Positions 1 through 6,536 of a stretch of DNA of 13,837 nt are shown piece after piece. The translations under genes were made by a program, and so were the position numbers. Every line of letters begins with the position of its first letter. The first letter of the stretch is position 1. The stretch is from Nitrospinota bacterium (GTDB lineage Bacteria; Nitrospirota; Thermodesulfovibrionia; Thermodesulfovibrionales; UBA1546). The stretch is from contig JAHILQ010000210.1 in NCBI GenBank assembly GCA_018896985.1, positions 1 through 13,837 of the forward strand, in the 5' to 3' direction. The notes under the pieces are model-generated. The model did not search any database and had not been told where the DNA came from. It saw nothing but the letters and a program-made list of their open reading frames with translations.

Positions 1-246
1 CATCTATCTCTTTTTTTATTTTCTCCGCTTTAAGGATGACACTAATTCCTTTCAATATAATTTTAGCATAAAGGAATTGTTTTGGGGGAAAGAAAAGGGG
101 ATAGGGAATGCATGGAACTTTGCAGCCGCTGCCTCATGAGCGGCTATCTGCTAAGATATGTTTGCGCCGATTGAAAGGTCTGGCATATTTTAAATCACCT
201 ATCTTCTAATAATCTTTAAGCCCAACTAATTATAATAGATTTCAGT

Positions 247-600
247 TTATTTAAAATCCTGCAACCAGATTAATCTATTTTTTATAGAATCCTTTGTGTT
301 AGAGGAAAGAAATTTAAGCGTTCTTCTTAGAAGTTCGTTAAAGGGGATCTGCTCAGACACAACAATGCCAAAATGTTTTTTTCTCGCTACGTCATAGGAT
401 TTTGAAAGAATGACATAATCTCTGATATTGTGGGTCAATACAGCCATCTCGTGTTTTACAGCATAGGCAAGCTGTTCAGCATCACTTATACCTGTTCTTT
501 CAGTTTCAAGGACATGAGAAACATTGTATCCTCTATTTTGTAATACCTCTGCTAACAATGCCCTAACATCTTCATCAAGATACAATGAGATATCAGACAT
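247..600 (-). CDS. DUF5615 PIN-like protein, probable toxin
   Basis: This 117-aa protein resembles the DUF5615 (Mut7-C-like PIN fold) family of putative ribonuclease toxins. The sequence shows the family's acidic N-terminal motif LYLDED (D9, E10, D11), an acidic GISDAE segment (D40, E42) and a LTHNIRDY motif (N58, D61). These would together form the metal-binding pocket of a PIN-like nuclease. The start codon overlaps the stop codon of the upstream DUF433 gene by one base (TAATG), so translation is probably coupled. DUF433 and DUF5615 genes are commonly paired as putative toxin-antitoxin modules. The family call comes from motif recognition and gene pairing. The target RNA and actual toxicity are unknown. 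Confidence 0.82.
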   Translation of the reverse strand: MSDISLYLDEDVRALLAEVLQNRGYNVSHVLETERTGISDAEQLAYAVKHEMAVLTHNIRDYVILSKSYDVARKKHFGIVVSEQIPFNELLRRTLKFLSSNTKDSIKNRLIWLQDFK

Positions 601-887
601 TACGAGGTTGCTGTCCTTACTCTGAAATCACTTTCTTTTAAAGACAGTTCCTTGTCTATTTCTTCTCTGTTTTCGTAATAATAAGAGAGGGCGTCGTAGA
701 CCTGCGGTAGTGCAAGGTGTGAAAACTCCTTCACAAGTTCCTCTGGTGTCATTCCCTGCTTTAAAATATAAAAAACAACCGACTGCACAGGAAATTTTGT
801 GCCTGCTATTACAGGACTTCCACCGCAGTGCGTTTTGAGAGAGATAATATAGGGATGTTTGATTTTGAGTTTCTGGGCTAAAGGCAT
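600..887 (-). CDS. DUF433 protein, probable antitoxin
   Basis: This 95-aa protein carries the DUF433 hallmark GGSPVIAGTKFPV near residues 22-34, followed by a helical segment (MTPEELVKEF, then LPQVYDALSYY). This is the winged-helix-like DNA-binding domain typical of VapB-like antitoxins paired with PIN or DUF5615 toxins. The ATG at 887 is preceded by a strong Shine-Dalgarno sequence (AAAGGAGG) about 12 bases upstream. The gene is first in a two-gene operon and its stop overlaps the start of the DUF5615 gene. By analogy with other type II modules it probably neutralises the nuclease and represses its own promoter. The C-terminal tail (residues 75-95) is charged and is the likely toxin-binding part; this last point is inference. 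Confidence 0.82.
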   Translation of the reverse strand: MPLAQKLKIKHPYIISLKTHCGGSPVIAGTKFPVQSVVFYILKQGMTPEELVKEFSHLALPQVYDALSYYYENREEIDKELSLKESDFRVRTATS

Positions 888-914
888 CTTCTGCTTATCC
901 TCCTTTGCTGACCT

Positions 915-923
915 ATTATATCA
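915..923 (-). promoter_or_regulatory. extended -10 promoter of the DUF433/DUF5615 pair
   Basis: On the minus strand the sequence reads TGA-TATAAT, a perfect extended -10 element (TGn-TATAAT). It ends 28 bases before the DUF433 start codon, with the ribosome binding site in between. No good -35 box lies at the usual distance, which is normal for extended -10 promoters. Confidence 0.6.
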
Positions 924-1058
924 TAATCGCCTTTTTACCTTGCCCTTCAATTACTAAAATGGTGTGTATTTATATTTTCCCTGATTCCAAATGATTTTTT
1001 CTTTATCAAAACCTTTAAATATGCTATATTCTCTCCATGAAAGATGTAAACAGGAAGT

Positions 1059-1067
1059 TGGTATAAT
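1059..1067 (+). promoter_or_regulatory. extended -10 promoter reading into the cassette array
   Basis: TGG-TATAAT is a perfect extended -10 element. The expected transcription start falls at about 1074, exactly at the first GTT recombination core. A promoter just outside the first recombination site is where an integron Pc promoter would lie. No clear -35 box is visible. Confidence 0.55.
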
Positions 1068-1072
1068 CATAA

Positions 1073-1079
1073 GTTGGAT
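1073..1079 (+). other. first recombination core (GTTGGAT), left edge of the cassette array
   Basis: GTTGGAT fits the integron core consensus GTTRRRY exactly. It lies 19 bases before the SEFIR start codon, the same layout as the two cores at 2516 and 3304. Its complement matches the outer box GTCCAAC at 2439-2445 (six pairs plus a G-T wobble), as expected if 1074-2516 is one cassette. Upstream of it there is no GC-rich attC arm, only AT-rich sequence ending in CATAA. It could therefore be an attI-type site or a decayed site. Confidence 0.55.
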
Positions 1080-1097
1080 GGACAAAGGATAGAAAAT

Positions 1098-2471
1098 ATG
1101 ACAACACCAACAGTATTTGTCAGTTACGCACACGAAGAACCTGACCACGATCAATGGGTGATCGAACTTGCTTCTAATCTCCGACACAATGCCGTCGATG
1201 CGTCCTTAGATGCATGGGACCTAATTCCTGGTCAAGATACGACCTATTTTATGGAGTCGCAAATCAGAAACTCTGACTTTGTAATTCTAATTTGTACCCC
1301 GCTGTACGCCGAGAAATCAAACATACCACGTGGTGGCGTCGGATACGAAAAAAATATAATTTCAGCAGAGATGTTGCAGGTTAGCGACCTGCGGCCGAAA
1401 TTTATACCTGTTCTGAGAAAGGGGACGTTCGAAGATGCCATTCCAACATATTTGGGGAGCAAGTACGCCATAGACTTCAGTGACAGTGCTAATCAAAAAG
1501 GGGCTCTGAATGAACTGCTTCGTGCGATATTCCAACAACCGCATCCTAAAAAGCCATTTCTTGGGAAAAACCCTTTTTCGGGTGGAGCCACAACAATAGA
1601 ACCTGAATCTGAAACAACAACGTCAGAACAACCGTCTACTGTCGAAACTCCAAGTGTTATTCAACCTGTCGTTTCAGATGTTGAAATTTGGGAGAAAGAG
1701 GCAGTAGGAAGGTTTGAATTCTTACGTGGGGACAGGATCAGCGACACAAAGAAAGATCCATTTTTAGCGGGTTTTTGGCAAGCTATCTTTGTAATTAATG
1801 CAGAAATGCCTGCCATATCGTTGAAAGACTTTTTGGATATACTGAAGGCGTCAAAAACTGACCGCACTGGATGGGATATTGGGTGGGTTCCAACCAGAAC
1901 AGGGATTGCCCCTTACCCTTATAAGAATGGTATTGAAGTTTGGCTTGCCGAGGATGGCGATAAAGGCCCAGCTCATTCCGACTTTTGGAGAGCAGAGCCA
2001 ACAGGTAGGTTCTCCTTGTTTAGAGGATACCAAGAGGATGAGAGAGATTTCACAGTAAAATCGGAAAAGAAATTGATAGATTTCTCGTTGGTTCTTTGGC
2101 GGGTCTCTGAATTCCTCCTATATTTGGAGAATTTTGCCAAGCAGCTTAAGATGTTGGATGCGAGTGCGGCTCTTAAGCTCCATTGGCGCGGTTTGAAAAA
2201 CAGGCAACTTTGTTATCATAAGGATTTTGTTAGTCCCTATGAAACAGATATATGCATTCAGGACAGTGTAGAATCTACCATAAATATTGCATCTTGTAGC
2301 CGAATAAAAAACAATTTAATACACGACGTTCACAAAATTACCTTGCCACTTTTTGAAGCCTTCAACTTTTTTACAATCGAGGAAGAGCAAATTAAAGAGC
2401 ATATAAGAAAATTGTTTGATCCAGATAAGGAATTAGATGTCCAACCATCAAATCCTGCGGACGCGGGATAA
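1098..2471 (+). CDS. SEFIR/TIR-like domain protein, probable anti-phage effector (cassette 1)
   Basis: This 457-aa protein opens with a SEFIR domain, the bacterial relative of TIR and IL-17 receptor domains (residues about 4-128). Visible signatures are TVFVSYAHEE at 5-14, FVILICTPLY at 61-70 and the very typical GGVGYEKNII at 79-88. A Thr/Ser/Pro/Glu-rich linker (about 165-192) leads to a C-terminal domain (about 195-450) with repeated FLRGD / FRGYQEDE and FWRAEPTGRF motifs, probably the sensing part. Bacterial SEFIR and TIR proteins are known anti-phage effectors that deplete NAD+; enzymatic activity here is inferred. The start chosen is ATG 1098, with AAAGGA at 1084-1089. The in-frame TTG at 1074 lies inside the recombination core and lacks a ribosome binding site. 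The last codons overlap the left arm of attC1, which is common in integron cassettes. Confidence 0.85.
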   Translation: MTTPTVFVSYAHEEPDHDQWVIELASNLRHNAVDASLDAWDLIPGQDTTYFMESQIRNSDFVILICTPLYAEKSNIPRGGVGYEKNIISAEMLQVSDLRPKFIPVLRKGTFEDAIPTYLGSKYAIDFSDSANQKGALNELLRAIFQQPHPKKPFLGKNPFSGGATTIEPESETTTSEQPSTVETPSVIQPVVSDVEIWEKEAVGRFEFLRGDRISDTKKDPFLAGFWQAIFVINAEMPAISLKDFLDILKASKTDRTGWDIGWVPTRTGIAPYPYKNGIEVWLAEDGDKGPAHSDFWRAEPTGRFSLFRGYQEDERDFTVKSEKKLIDFSLVLWRVSEFLLYLENFAKQLKMLDASAALKLHWRGLKNRQLCYHKDFVSPYETDICIQDSVESTINIASCSRIKNNLIHDVHKITLPLFEAFNFFTIEEEQIKEHIRKLFDPDKELDVQPSNPADAG

Positions 2472-2522
2472 ATGTCTTTTGGTTCTCAGTCTTGCCCGCG
2501 CCGCTGATTTAGGTCGTTAGTT
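2439..2522 (+). other. attC: attC recombination site 1 (59-base element)
   Basis: The outer box GTCCAAC (2439-2445) fits RYYYAAC and the right core GTTAGTT is at 2516-2522. Between them the arm GCGGaCGCGGG (2457-2467) pairs with CCCGCGCCGC (2495-2504), giving ten base pairs with one unpaired A. Such an extrahelical base is typical of folded attC sites. The right arm GCCGCTGATTTAGGTCGTT closely follows the 59-be consensus GCSGCTKANYTCRRGYGTT. GTCCAAC is complementary to the core that opens the same cassette (GTTGGAT at 1073), with one G-T wobble. The 22 bases at 2497-2518 recur exactly at 3285-3306. The loop is about 27 bases and contains the end of the SEFIR gene. Confidence 0.82.
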
Positions 2523-2540
2523 TTTTTACAGGAGGTTATT

Positions 2541-3188
2541 ATGTTAAATTCTCATGACTATGAAACATGGTCGCAATTCTGGATTTCTACAACAAGTCAT
2601 TATGCCCAAGCATCTTTAAAACAGCCTCAATCTGTGGACCAATTTGTCACAGATGAAAAAAAACGGATAGCCAAGCTTGTTTTCGATTACATAAAGCCAA
2701 TTTGCATTAACTTTTTAGATATTGTTGTCGGAAAGGCCGAATCATCTTATGCAGAAGAAGTATCACAGGGCGTTTGTATAAATCGTCTTTTAGGAAAAAG
2801 CGCACTTCATTTACTTCCAGCTCAATCTTCTCAAACTATTTCGCAACTCCTGCAAGAAACATTCTACTTAGGTGTGTTCACACAGCTATACTTTTTTACA
2901 TTTCCAACACGAGAGTTTTGTGAAAAAGTAAATATTCCACAGTTACAACAAAAATGGGAAATTGATGCAATCGCAGCTGATTTTGTAATGGGTTACTATG
3001 GAGATCCTAAGAACCCTATGTGCATGGAACTATGGGAATACCATTTTAAAACAAAAGTAAATAACGCGCTAAAGAATCATGTTAAGATAGGTTTCTTTGC
3101 TGCAGGAAAATACGAATCATTTTTCAGAAACATTTACTTATCTGGAGCACTCTTAGTGATGGACTATGACTTATCAACAAAGAGGTAA
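2541..3188 (+). CDS. unknown 215-aa cassette protein (cassette 2)
   Basis: I do not recognise this protein. It is 215 aa, soluble in appearance, rich in aromatic residues (WSQFWIS, FYLGVFTQLYFFTFP, YYGDPKNPMCMELWEYHF) and mostly alpha-helical by composition. It has no signal peptide, and the one hydrophobic patch (about residues 112-128) is interrupted by polar and aromatic residues, so it is unlikely to be a membrane anchor. The start is clear: AGGAGG at 2530-2535 precedes ATG 2541 by five bases, and the whole 5' region sits within 25 bases of the recombination core at 2516. It is the only gene of a complete cassette (2517-3304) bounded by two matched attC sites. Its neighbours suggest a defence or stress role, but nothing in the sequence proves a function. 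Confidence 0.85.
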   Translation: MLNSHDYETWSQFWISTTSHYAQASLKQPQSVDQFVTDEKKRIAKLVFDYIKPICINFLDIVVGKAESSYAEEVSQGVCINRLLGKSALHLLPAQSSQTISQLLQETFYLGVFTQLYFFTFPTREFCEKVNIPQLQQKWEIDAIAADFVMGYYGDPKNPMCMELWEYHFKTKVNNALKNHVKIGFFAAGKYESFFRNIYLSGALLVMDYDLSTKR

Positions 3189-3247
3189 TTATAACAAAAA
3201 AGCAAGAAATTACAGAGACGTAATATTCAGGAATTTACTTGAAACAA

Positions 3248-3310
3248 AACTAACAAGCGCATTAACTCAGACGGCGCAAAAAGACGCGCCGCTGATTTAG
3301 GTCGTTGTAC
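3248..3310 (+). other. attC: attC recombination site 2 (63-bp 59-base element)
   Basis: The outer box AACTAAC (3248-3254) is the exact reverse complement of GTTAGTT, the core that opens cassette 2 at 2516-2522. This is the rule for integron cassettes, whose two halves come from one attC in the circular form. The left arm AACTCAGACGGCGC matches the 59-be left consensus ending GACGSCGC. TCAGaCGGCGC (3267-3277) pairs with GCGCCGCTGA (3286-3295), leaving one bulged A. The right part is identical to attC1 over 22 bases (3285-3306). The core at the right end is GTTGTAC (3304-3310). The 63-bp length is typical of short attC sites. Confidence 0.87.
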
Positions 3311-3325
3311 GTCAAAAGAGAGAAT

Positions 3326-3823
3326 ATGTCTGAAGCCGAATATTATCTGGCATGGCCTGAAGCTATAGACCTACACGTTAAAGTGAGTTGGTCACAACCC
3401 TACACCCATGACCTCCTATTATCAAGGATGGCACCTGAAGATGAAACCGCATACTTATATTCAATAATTTCAAAATTTGGAAATGAGTGGCTACCATTGT
3501 ATATAGGAATGGTTTACAATCAATGCGTATCAGAACGGCATAGTGCACCTGACCACAAGGCACGAATGGAGAAACTGCAAAAACGTTTCCCCGAATCGAT
3601 TTTTTATATAACTCTCGGCACGCCTCAATTTATATCGGGGAGGTTATCACAAAATACGATTAAAGAAATCGAACAACTTCTTATATATTGCAACTGGAAC
3701 GATAAGATGATTAATGCTAAGGAAATCAATGCTTTTGATTCGTCAAAACAAATTCGCATAATTAATGAAGGCTTTATTGAGCATATTTGCCAAGAATCTG
3801 TCTATGGTGTCTTCTATAGATGA
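3326..3823 (+). CDS. GIY-YIG-type nuclease domain protein (cassette 3)
   Basis: This 165-aa protein looks like a GIY-YIG nuclease. The two-strand signature appears as AYLYSIIS (42-49) and LYIGMVYNQCVSER (58-71), with the arginine at 71 in the usual catalytic place and DHK at 76-78. The helix carrying the metal-binding glutamate fits IKEIEQLLIYC (112-122, E114 or E116), followed by MINAKE, like the LEALLI...LN(N/T)K pattern of the family. The N-terminal 40 residues are not recognised. Start is ATG 3326, preceded by AGAGAG. The in-frame TTG at 3305 lies inside the attC core and is not a sensible start. The gene is in the third cassette position. Substrate and role (restriction, repair or anti-phage) are not shown by the sequence. 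Confidence 0.72.
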   Translation: MSEAEYYLAWPEAIDLHVKVSWSQPYTHDLLLSRMAPEDETAYLYSIISKFGNEWLPLYIGMVYNQCVSERHSAPDHKARMEKLQKRFPESIFYITLGTPQFISGRLSQNTIKEIEQLLIYCNWNDKMINAKEINAFDSSKQIRIINEGFIEHICQESVYGVFYR

Positions 3824-3830
3824 TGCATAA

Positions 3831-3897
3831 GAACAGGCATCTCGCCTGTCCTACCGGGGATGGCTGTTTTACCAGGGGCAACTGTCCTACTTTTTTT
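3831..3897. repeat. hairpin plus 18-bp imperfect tandem repeat with T-run
   Basis: Just after the cassette 3 gene a hairpin is formed by GAACAGGC (3831-3838) and GCCTGTCC (3844-3851). An 18-bp unit beginning CTGTCCTACCGGGG starts at 3846, recurs as CTGTTTTACCAGGGG at 3864 and partly as CTGTCCTAC at 3882, followed by seven T (3891-3897). It may serve as a weak terminator for the array. No cassette-3 outer box (expected GTACAAC) is present, so this DNA has probably replaced the end of the array. Confidence 0.5.
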
Positions 3898-3983
3898 CTC
3901 CTTTGCCTTGCAAATCGTTATATCAGAGTGATAGAATTCCTTCTAAGTAAGCTATGGCAAAAGAAGAAGCAAAGTCCCATCTC

Positions 3984-4085
3984 TCAAAACTCATGCATGG
4001 AATCATAAACATCGGGATAATCTTCACGAAAAGCCCTTATGTCTTCGTCTTCTTCGCGCCTATTTGAAAAATCTGAAGAATCCAT
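3984..4085 (-). CDS. possible 33-aa acidic protein downstream of nadB
   Basis: A short ORF starts 36 bases after the nadB stop on the same strand. ATG 4085 is preceded by GGAG at a six-base distance, with an in-frame stop immediately upstream, so this is its only start. The product is strongly charged (33 aa; RREEDEDIRAF and REDYPDVYDSMHEF) and reads like a real soluble peptide. I do not recognise it. The opposite strand also has a short open frame (ATG 3956) over the same bases, but it is hydrophobic and lacks a good ribosome binding site. Confidence is limited by the length. Confidence 0.4.
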   Translation of the reverse strand: MDSSDFSNRREEDEDIRAFREDYPDVYDSMHEF

Positions 4086-4120
4086 CTATCTCTCCGGAAT
4101 CGTTTTAAGGAGAACTTACT

Positions 4121-5686
4121 TCAAGTTAGACTATGTTTTATTCTATCATCTTCTCTGGACAGCGCAATATGTTTCTTCCAGTCTTTGCCCTTTTCCGGGA
4201 AATCAGACCTGTAATGCGCTCCCACGCTTCCTTTTCTGAGAGAGGCGGCCTCAGTGATCATCATTGCAACTGTAAGCATGTTTTTCAATTCAAGTTCACG
4301 TCTTGTGTAAAAGACCTTGTCAAGTATGAATGCCCATTCTGAAAGTTTTTCCCTTGCCTCTTTAAGAGACTCGCCGCACCTTATTATTCCAACCCTGTCC
4401 CACATAAGCTTTCTCAGGGTCATTCTTATTTCATCGTGTTCTGGGATGGTGTGATACGCAGGTGCATACTGTGCGGTGTCGTAATGCGTAATGCGTAACG
4501 CATTACGTTCTTCAAGCGCTGCTCTGCCTGTCCTTGCGCCGTAAACAAGCCCTTCAAGAAGGCTGTTGCTTGCAAGCCTGTTTGCGCCGTGCACGCCTGT
4601 ACATGCGACTTCGCCTGCTGCATAGAGCCCTCTTATATTTGCGACTCCATTAATATCAGTCTTCACCCCTCCCATGATGTAATGGGCGGCTGGTGATACA
4701 GGTATCAGCTCGTTTGTTATGTCTACATTGTATCGAAGGCATGTAGAATAAATCTGAGGGAACCGTTTTCTGACAAAATCTTTTTCGAGATGGGTCATGT
4801 CAAGATACACATGGCTGCTTTCAGTTTTAACCATCTCTGAGATTATTGCCCTTGATACAATGTCTCTTGGTGCAAGTTCCGCATCGCGGTGATAATTTTT
4901 CATAAAAGGCTCTTTGTTTATATTCCTTAAAATCGCTCCTTCACCTCTCATTGCTTCGCTGAGCAGAAACTGCGGGGCATACTGAGAGTAGAGGCTTGTG
5001 GGATGAAACTGAATAAATTCCATATCTTCAAGCTGAGCGCCTGCACGGAAGGCTATTGCCATTCCGTCTCCTGTAGCTACCATGGGATTGGTTGTTCTTG
5101 CAAATATCTGTCCTGCGCCTCCTGTACAGAGGATTGTTGCCCTTGCAATGACAGCAGTCATTTTCCTGTCCTTCAGAATATATGCGCCCCAGCACTCACC
5201 GTCCTTTATAATCAGGTCAACTGTAAATGCAAACGGATATTTTTTTACCGAAGGGAAAGAACGCACCTTGTTCAGAAGCACGCGCTCCAGTTCCTTGCCT
5301 GTGGAATCTCCTCTGGCGTGCAGGACTCTTTTCCTTGAGTGGGCTGCCTCTATCGTGAAGTCAAGTTTTGTTCCTTCCTTGTCAAATTCAGCGCCCCATG
5401 AAATAAGCTCAAGAATCCTTTCAGGGCCTTCCTCAACAAGAATCTTTACCGCGTCCTCGTTGCAGAGTCCATCGCCGGCATTTAGTGTATCTTCAAAATG
5501 TATCCCGACTTTATCTTCATCGCTCAACGCAACAGCTATGCCTCCCTGAGCGTATTCAGTGCTGCTTTCAGAGAGCATGTCCTTTGTTGCGACAAGGACG
5601 TTCCCGTGGGGCGCAAGCTCTATCGCAGCCCTCAGTCCAGCCACTCCGCTTCCAATAATTAGAAAATCAACGGTTTCTGTTTCCAT
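4121..5686 (-). CDS. nadB: L-aspartate oxidase (NAD biosynthesis)
   Basis: NadB oxidises L-aspartate to iminoaspartate with FAD as cofactor, the first step of de novo quinolinate and NAD synthesis; NadA then condenses the product. The 521-aa length is normal. The FAD-binding GSGVAG is at residues 12-17, followed by the family motif SSTEYAQGGIAVAL at 41-54, TGGAGQIF at 188-195, the active-site region HPTSLY at 228-233, and HYIMGGVKTDINGVANIRGLYA with GVHGANRLASNSLLEG at 364-379. These distinguish NadB from the related succinate dehydrogenase flavoprotein, together with the absence of sdh partners. It lies 36 bases downstream of the HAD hydrolase gene on the same strand. Residues 394-402 (NALRITHYD) are encoded by a palindromic micro-repeat that lengthens a loop without breaking the frame. 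No nadA or nadC is in the window. Confidence 0.95.
   Translation of the reverse strand: METETVDFLIIGSGVAGLRAAIELAPHGNVLVATKDMLSESSTEYAQGGIAVALSDEDKVGIHFEDTLNAGDGLCNEDAVKILVEEGPERILELISWGAEFDKEGTKLDFTIEAAHSRKRVLHARGDSTGKELERVLLNKVRSFPSVKKYPFAFTVDLIIKDGECWGAYILKDRKMTAVIARATILCTGGAGQIFARTTNPMVATGDGMAIAFRAGAQLEDMEFIQFHPTSLYSQYAPQFLLSEAMRGEGAILRNINKEPFMKNYHRDAELAPRDIVSRAIISEMVKTESSHVYLDMTHLEKDFVRKRFPQIYSTCLRYNVDITNELIPVSPAAHYIMGGVKTDINGVANIRGLYAAGEVACTGVHGANRLASNSLLEGLVYGARTGRAALEERNALRITHYDTAQYAPAYHTIPEHDEIRMTLRKLMWDRVGIIRCGESLKEAREKLSEWAFILDKVFYTRRELELKNMLTVAMMITEAASLRKGSVGAHYRSDFPEKGKDWKKHIALSREDDRIKHSLT
4481..4507. repeat. palindromic micro-repeat inside nadB
   Basis: GTAATGC occurs twice in tandem (4481-4494). 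The 21 bases 4487-4507 form a ten-base-pair perfect inverted repeat (CGTAATGCGT, one A, ACGCATTACG). It is in frame and encodes RNALRITHYD in a poorly conserved linker between the FAD domain and the helical C-terminal domain. It looks like a small dispersed repeat that inserted and stayed in frame. Confidence 0.7.
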
Positions 5687-5722
5687 ACGTTATTTGCTTA
5701 TCAATATGCTTAAAATAATCTC

Positions 5723-6385
5723 TCACATCAGCTCGTTAAAATCAAAAATATGCATAAAGTCCTTTGACAGCCTTGGTTTAAGTTTTGAGCTTGCTACAAC
5801 TTTATGAAGTATATATCTGACGCCGAATTTCTTTGCTGTTCTTAATACCTCCTCTGTATCGTCAATAAACAGCGTTTCCTCTTTTTTAAATCCGAGCTTC
5901 TTTTCAGCCTTTTTCCAGAATTCAAGCGTCTCTTTTGGATGCCCCATCTCAAAGGAGGTAATTGCATCGTCAAAATATTTTCCTATTTCTGTTTTTTTGA
6001 ACTTCAGGTCAAGAACCTTGTAGTGAGCATTTGTAACAAGAAATATTTTCTTTTTCTTTTTTTTCAGCATCTTCAGAAAATCCTCTACGTGCGGATGAAC
6101 CTCTATCATGTGCCTTATCTGCTCCTTAAGCGCAGGTATATCAAGGTTAAGCTCTCTTGACCAGAAATCTATGTCTGTCCAGTTAAGAGTCCCTTCATGG
6201 CGTTTGTATTTTATGAGAAGTTCTTCTTTTGCCTTTCCGAATGTGATGCAGTTTTTCTCAGCATATTTTTCAGGGACGAGATGCTCCCAGAAGTAATCGT
6301 CAAAATACTTATCAAGAAGAGTCCCATCCATATCAAGGAGGACATATTTAATCTCATTAAGAGGGATTTTAGAGGTCAATGACAT
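5723..6385 (-). CDS. HAD-superfamily hydrolase, subclass IA
   Basis: This 220-aa protein has the full set of HAD phosphatase motifs. Motif I is LLDMDGTLLD, with nucleophile D18 and acid D20; motif II is LVTNA (T118); the motif III lysine is in GHPKE (K151); motif IV is FIDDTEEV (D175, D176). A helical cap of about 75 residues lies between motifs I and II, as in phosphoglycolate phosphatase, pyrimidine nucleotidase (YjjG) or GMP/IMP nucleotidase relatives; FDDYFWEHLVPEKYAE resembles the last group. The substrate cannot be told from sequence. I start at ATG 6385; TTG 6394 is in frame but leaves little room after the palindromic repeat ending at 6400. It follows hisB, with the repeat between them, and precedes nadB. 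Confidence 0.88.
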   Translation of the reverse strand: MSLTSKIPLNEIKYVLLDMDGTLLDKYFDDYFWEHLVPEKYAEKNCITFGKAKEELLIKYKRHEGTLNWTDIDFWSRELNLDIPALKEQIRHMIEVHPHVEDFLKMLKKKKKKIFLVTNAHYKVLDLKFKKTEIGKYFDDAITSFEMGHPKETLEFWKKAEKKLGFKKEETLFIDDTEEVLRTAKKFGVRYILHKVVASSKLKPRLSKDFMHIFDFNELM

Positions 6386-6399
6386 TATTCCCAAAATCT

Positions 6400-6531
6400 A
6401 AAGGGACAGGATATAGTATTTGAGCGGTTTCTTTTGCCGATATTCAAACAGTAGAGACTATTATAAAAATAATGAGGCAAAAGCCTCGGAGCGTAGCGAG
6501 AATGAGCGAGGATGCTATGTCCTGTCCCTTT
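6400..6531. repeat. palindromic intergenic repeat, copy 1
   Basis: This 132-bp element between hisB and the HAD gene has 17-base inverted ends, AAAGGGACAGGATATAG (6400-6416) and CTATGTCCTGTCCCTTT (6515-6531), with one mismatch. The interior holds blocks such as GCGGTTTCTTTTGCCGATA, GAGGCAAAAGCCTCGGAG and CGAGAATGAGCGA. These recur in the same order in the element at 9785-9923 when that is read on the other strand. It fits a REP or MITE-like non-autonomous mobile repeat. As RNA it would fold into a long hairpin that could lower or stabilise expression downstream of hisB. Confidence 0.8.
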
Positions 6532-6536
6532 AATAC

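Noticed and set aside
1..55. Possible N-terminus of a gene leaving the window on the minus strand (TTG at 55)
   Set aside because: Only 18 codons are visible, with a weak start codon and ribosome binding site. It could be real but cannot be supported.
124..145. Hairpin AGCCGCT...AGCGGCT as a terminator
   Set aside because: There is a 7-bp stem but no T-run on either strand, so it is not a convincing terminator.
1074..1097. TTG start at 1074 for the SEFIR gene, and TTG 3305 for the GIY-YIG gene
   Set aside because: Both lie inside recombination cores and lack a ribosome binding site; ATG 1098 and ATG 3326 have suitable sites.
5003..5549. Long plus-strand open frames opposite nadB
   Set aside because: They are shadows of the nadB coding frame; the translations show no protein-like motifs.
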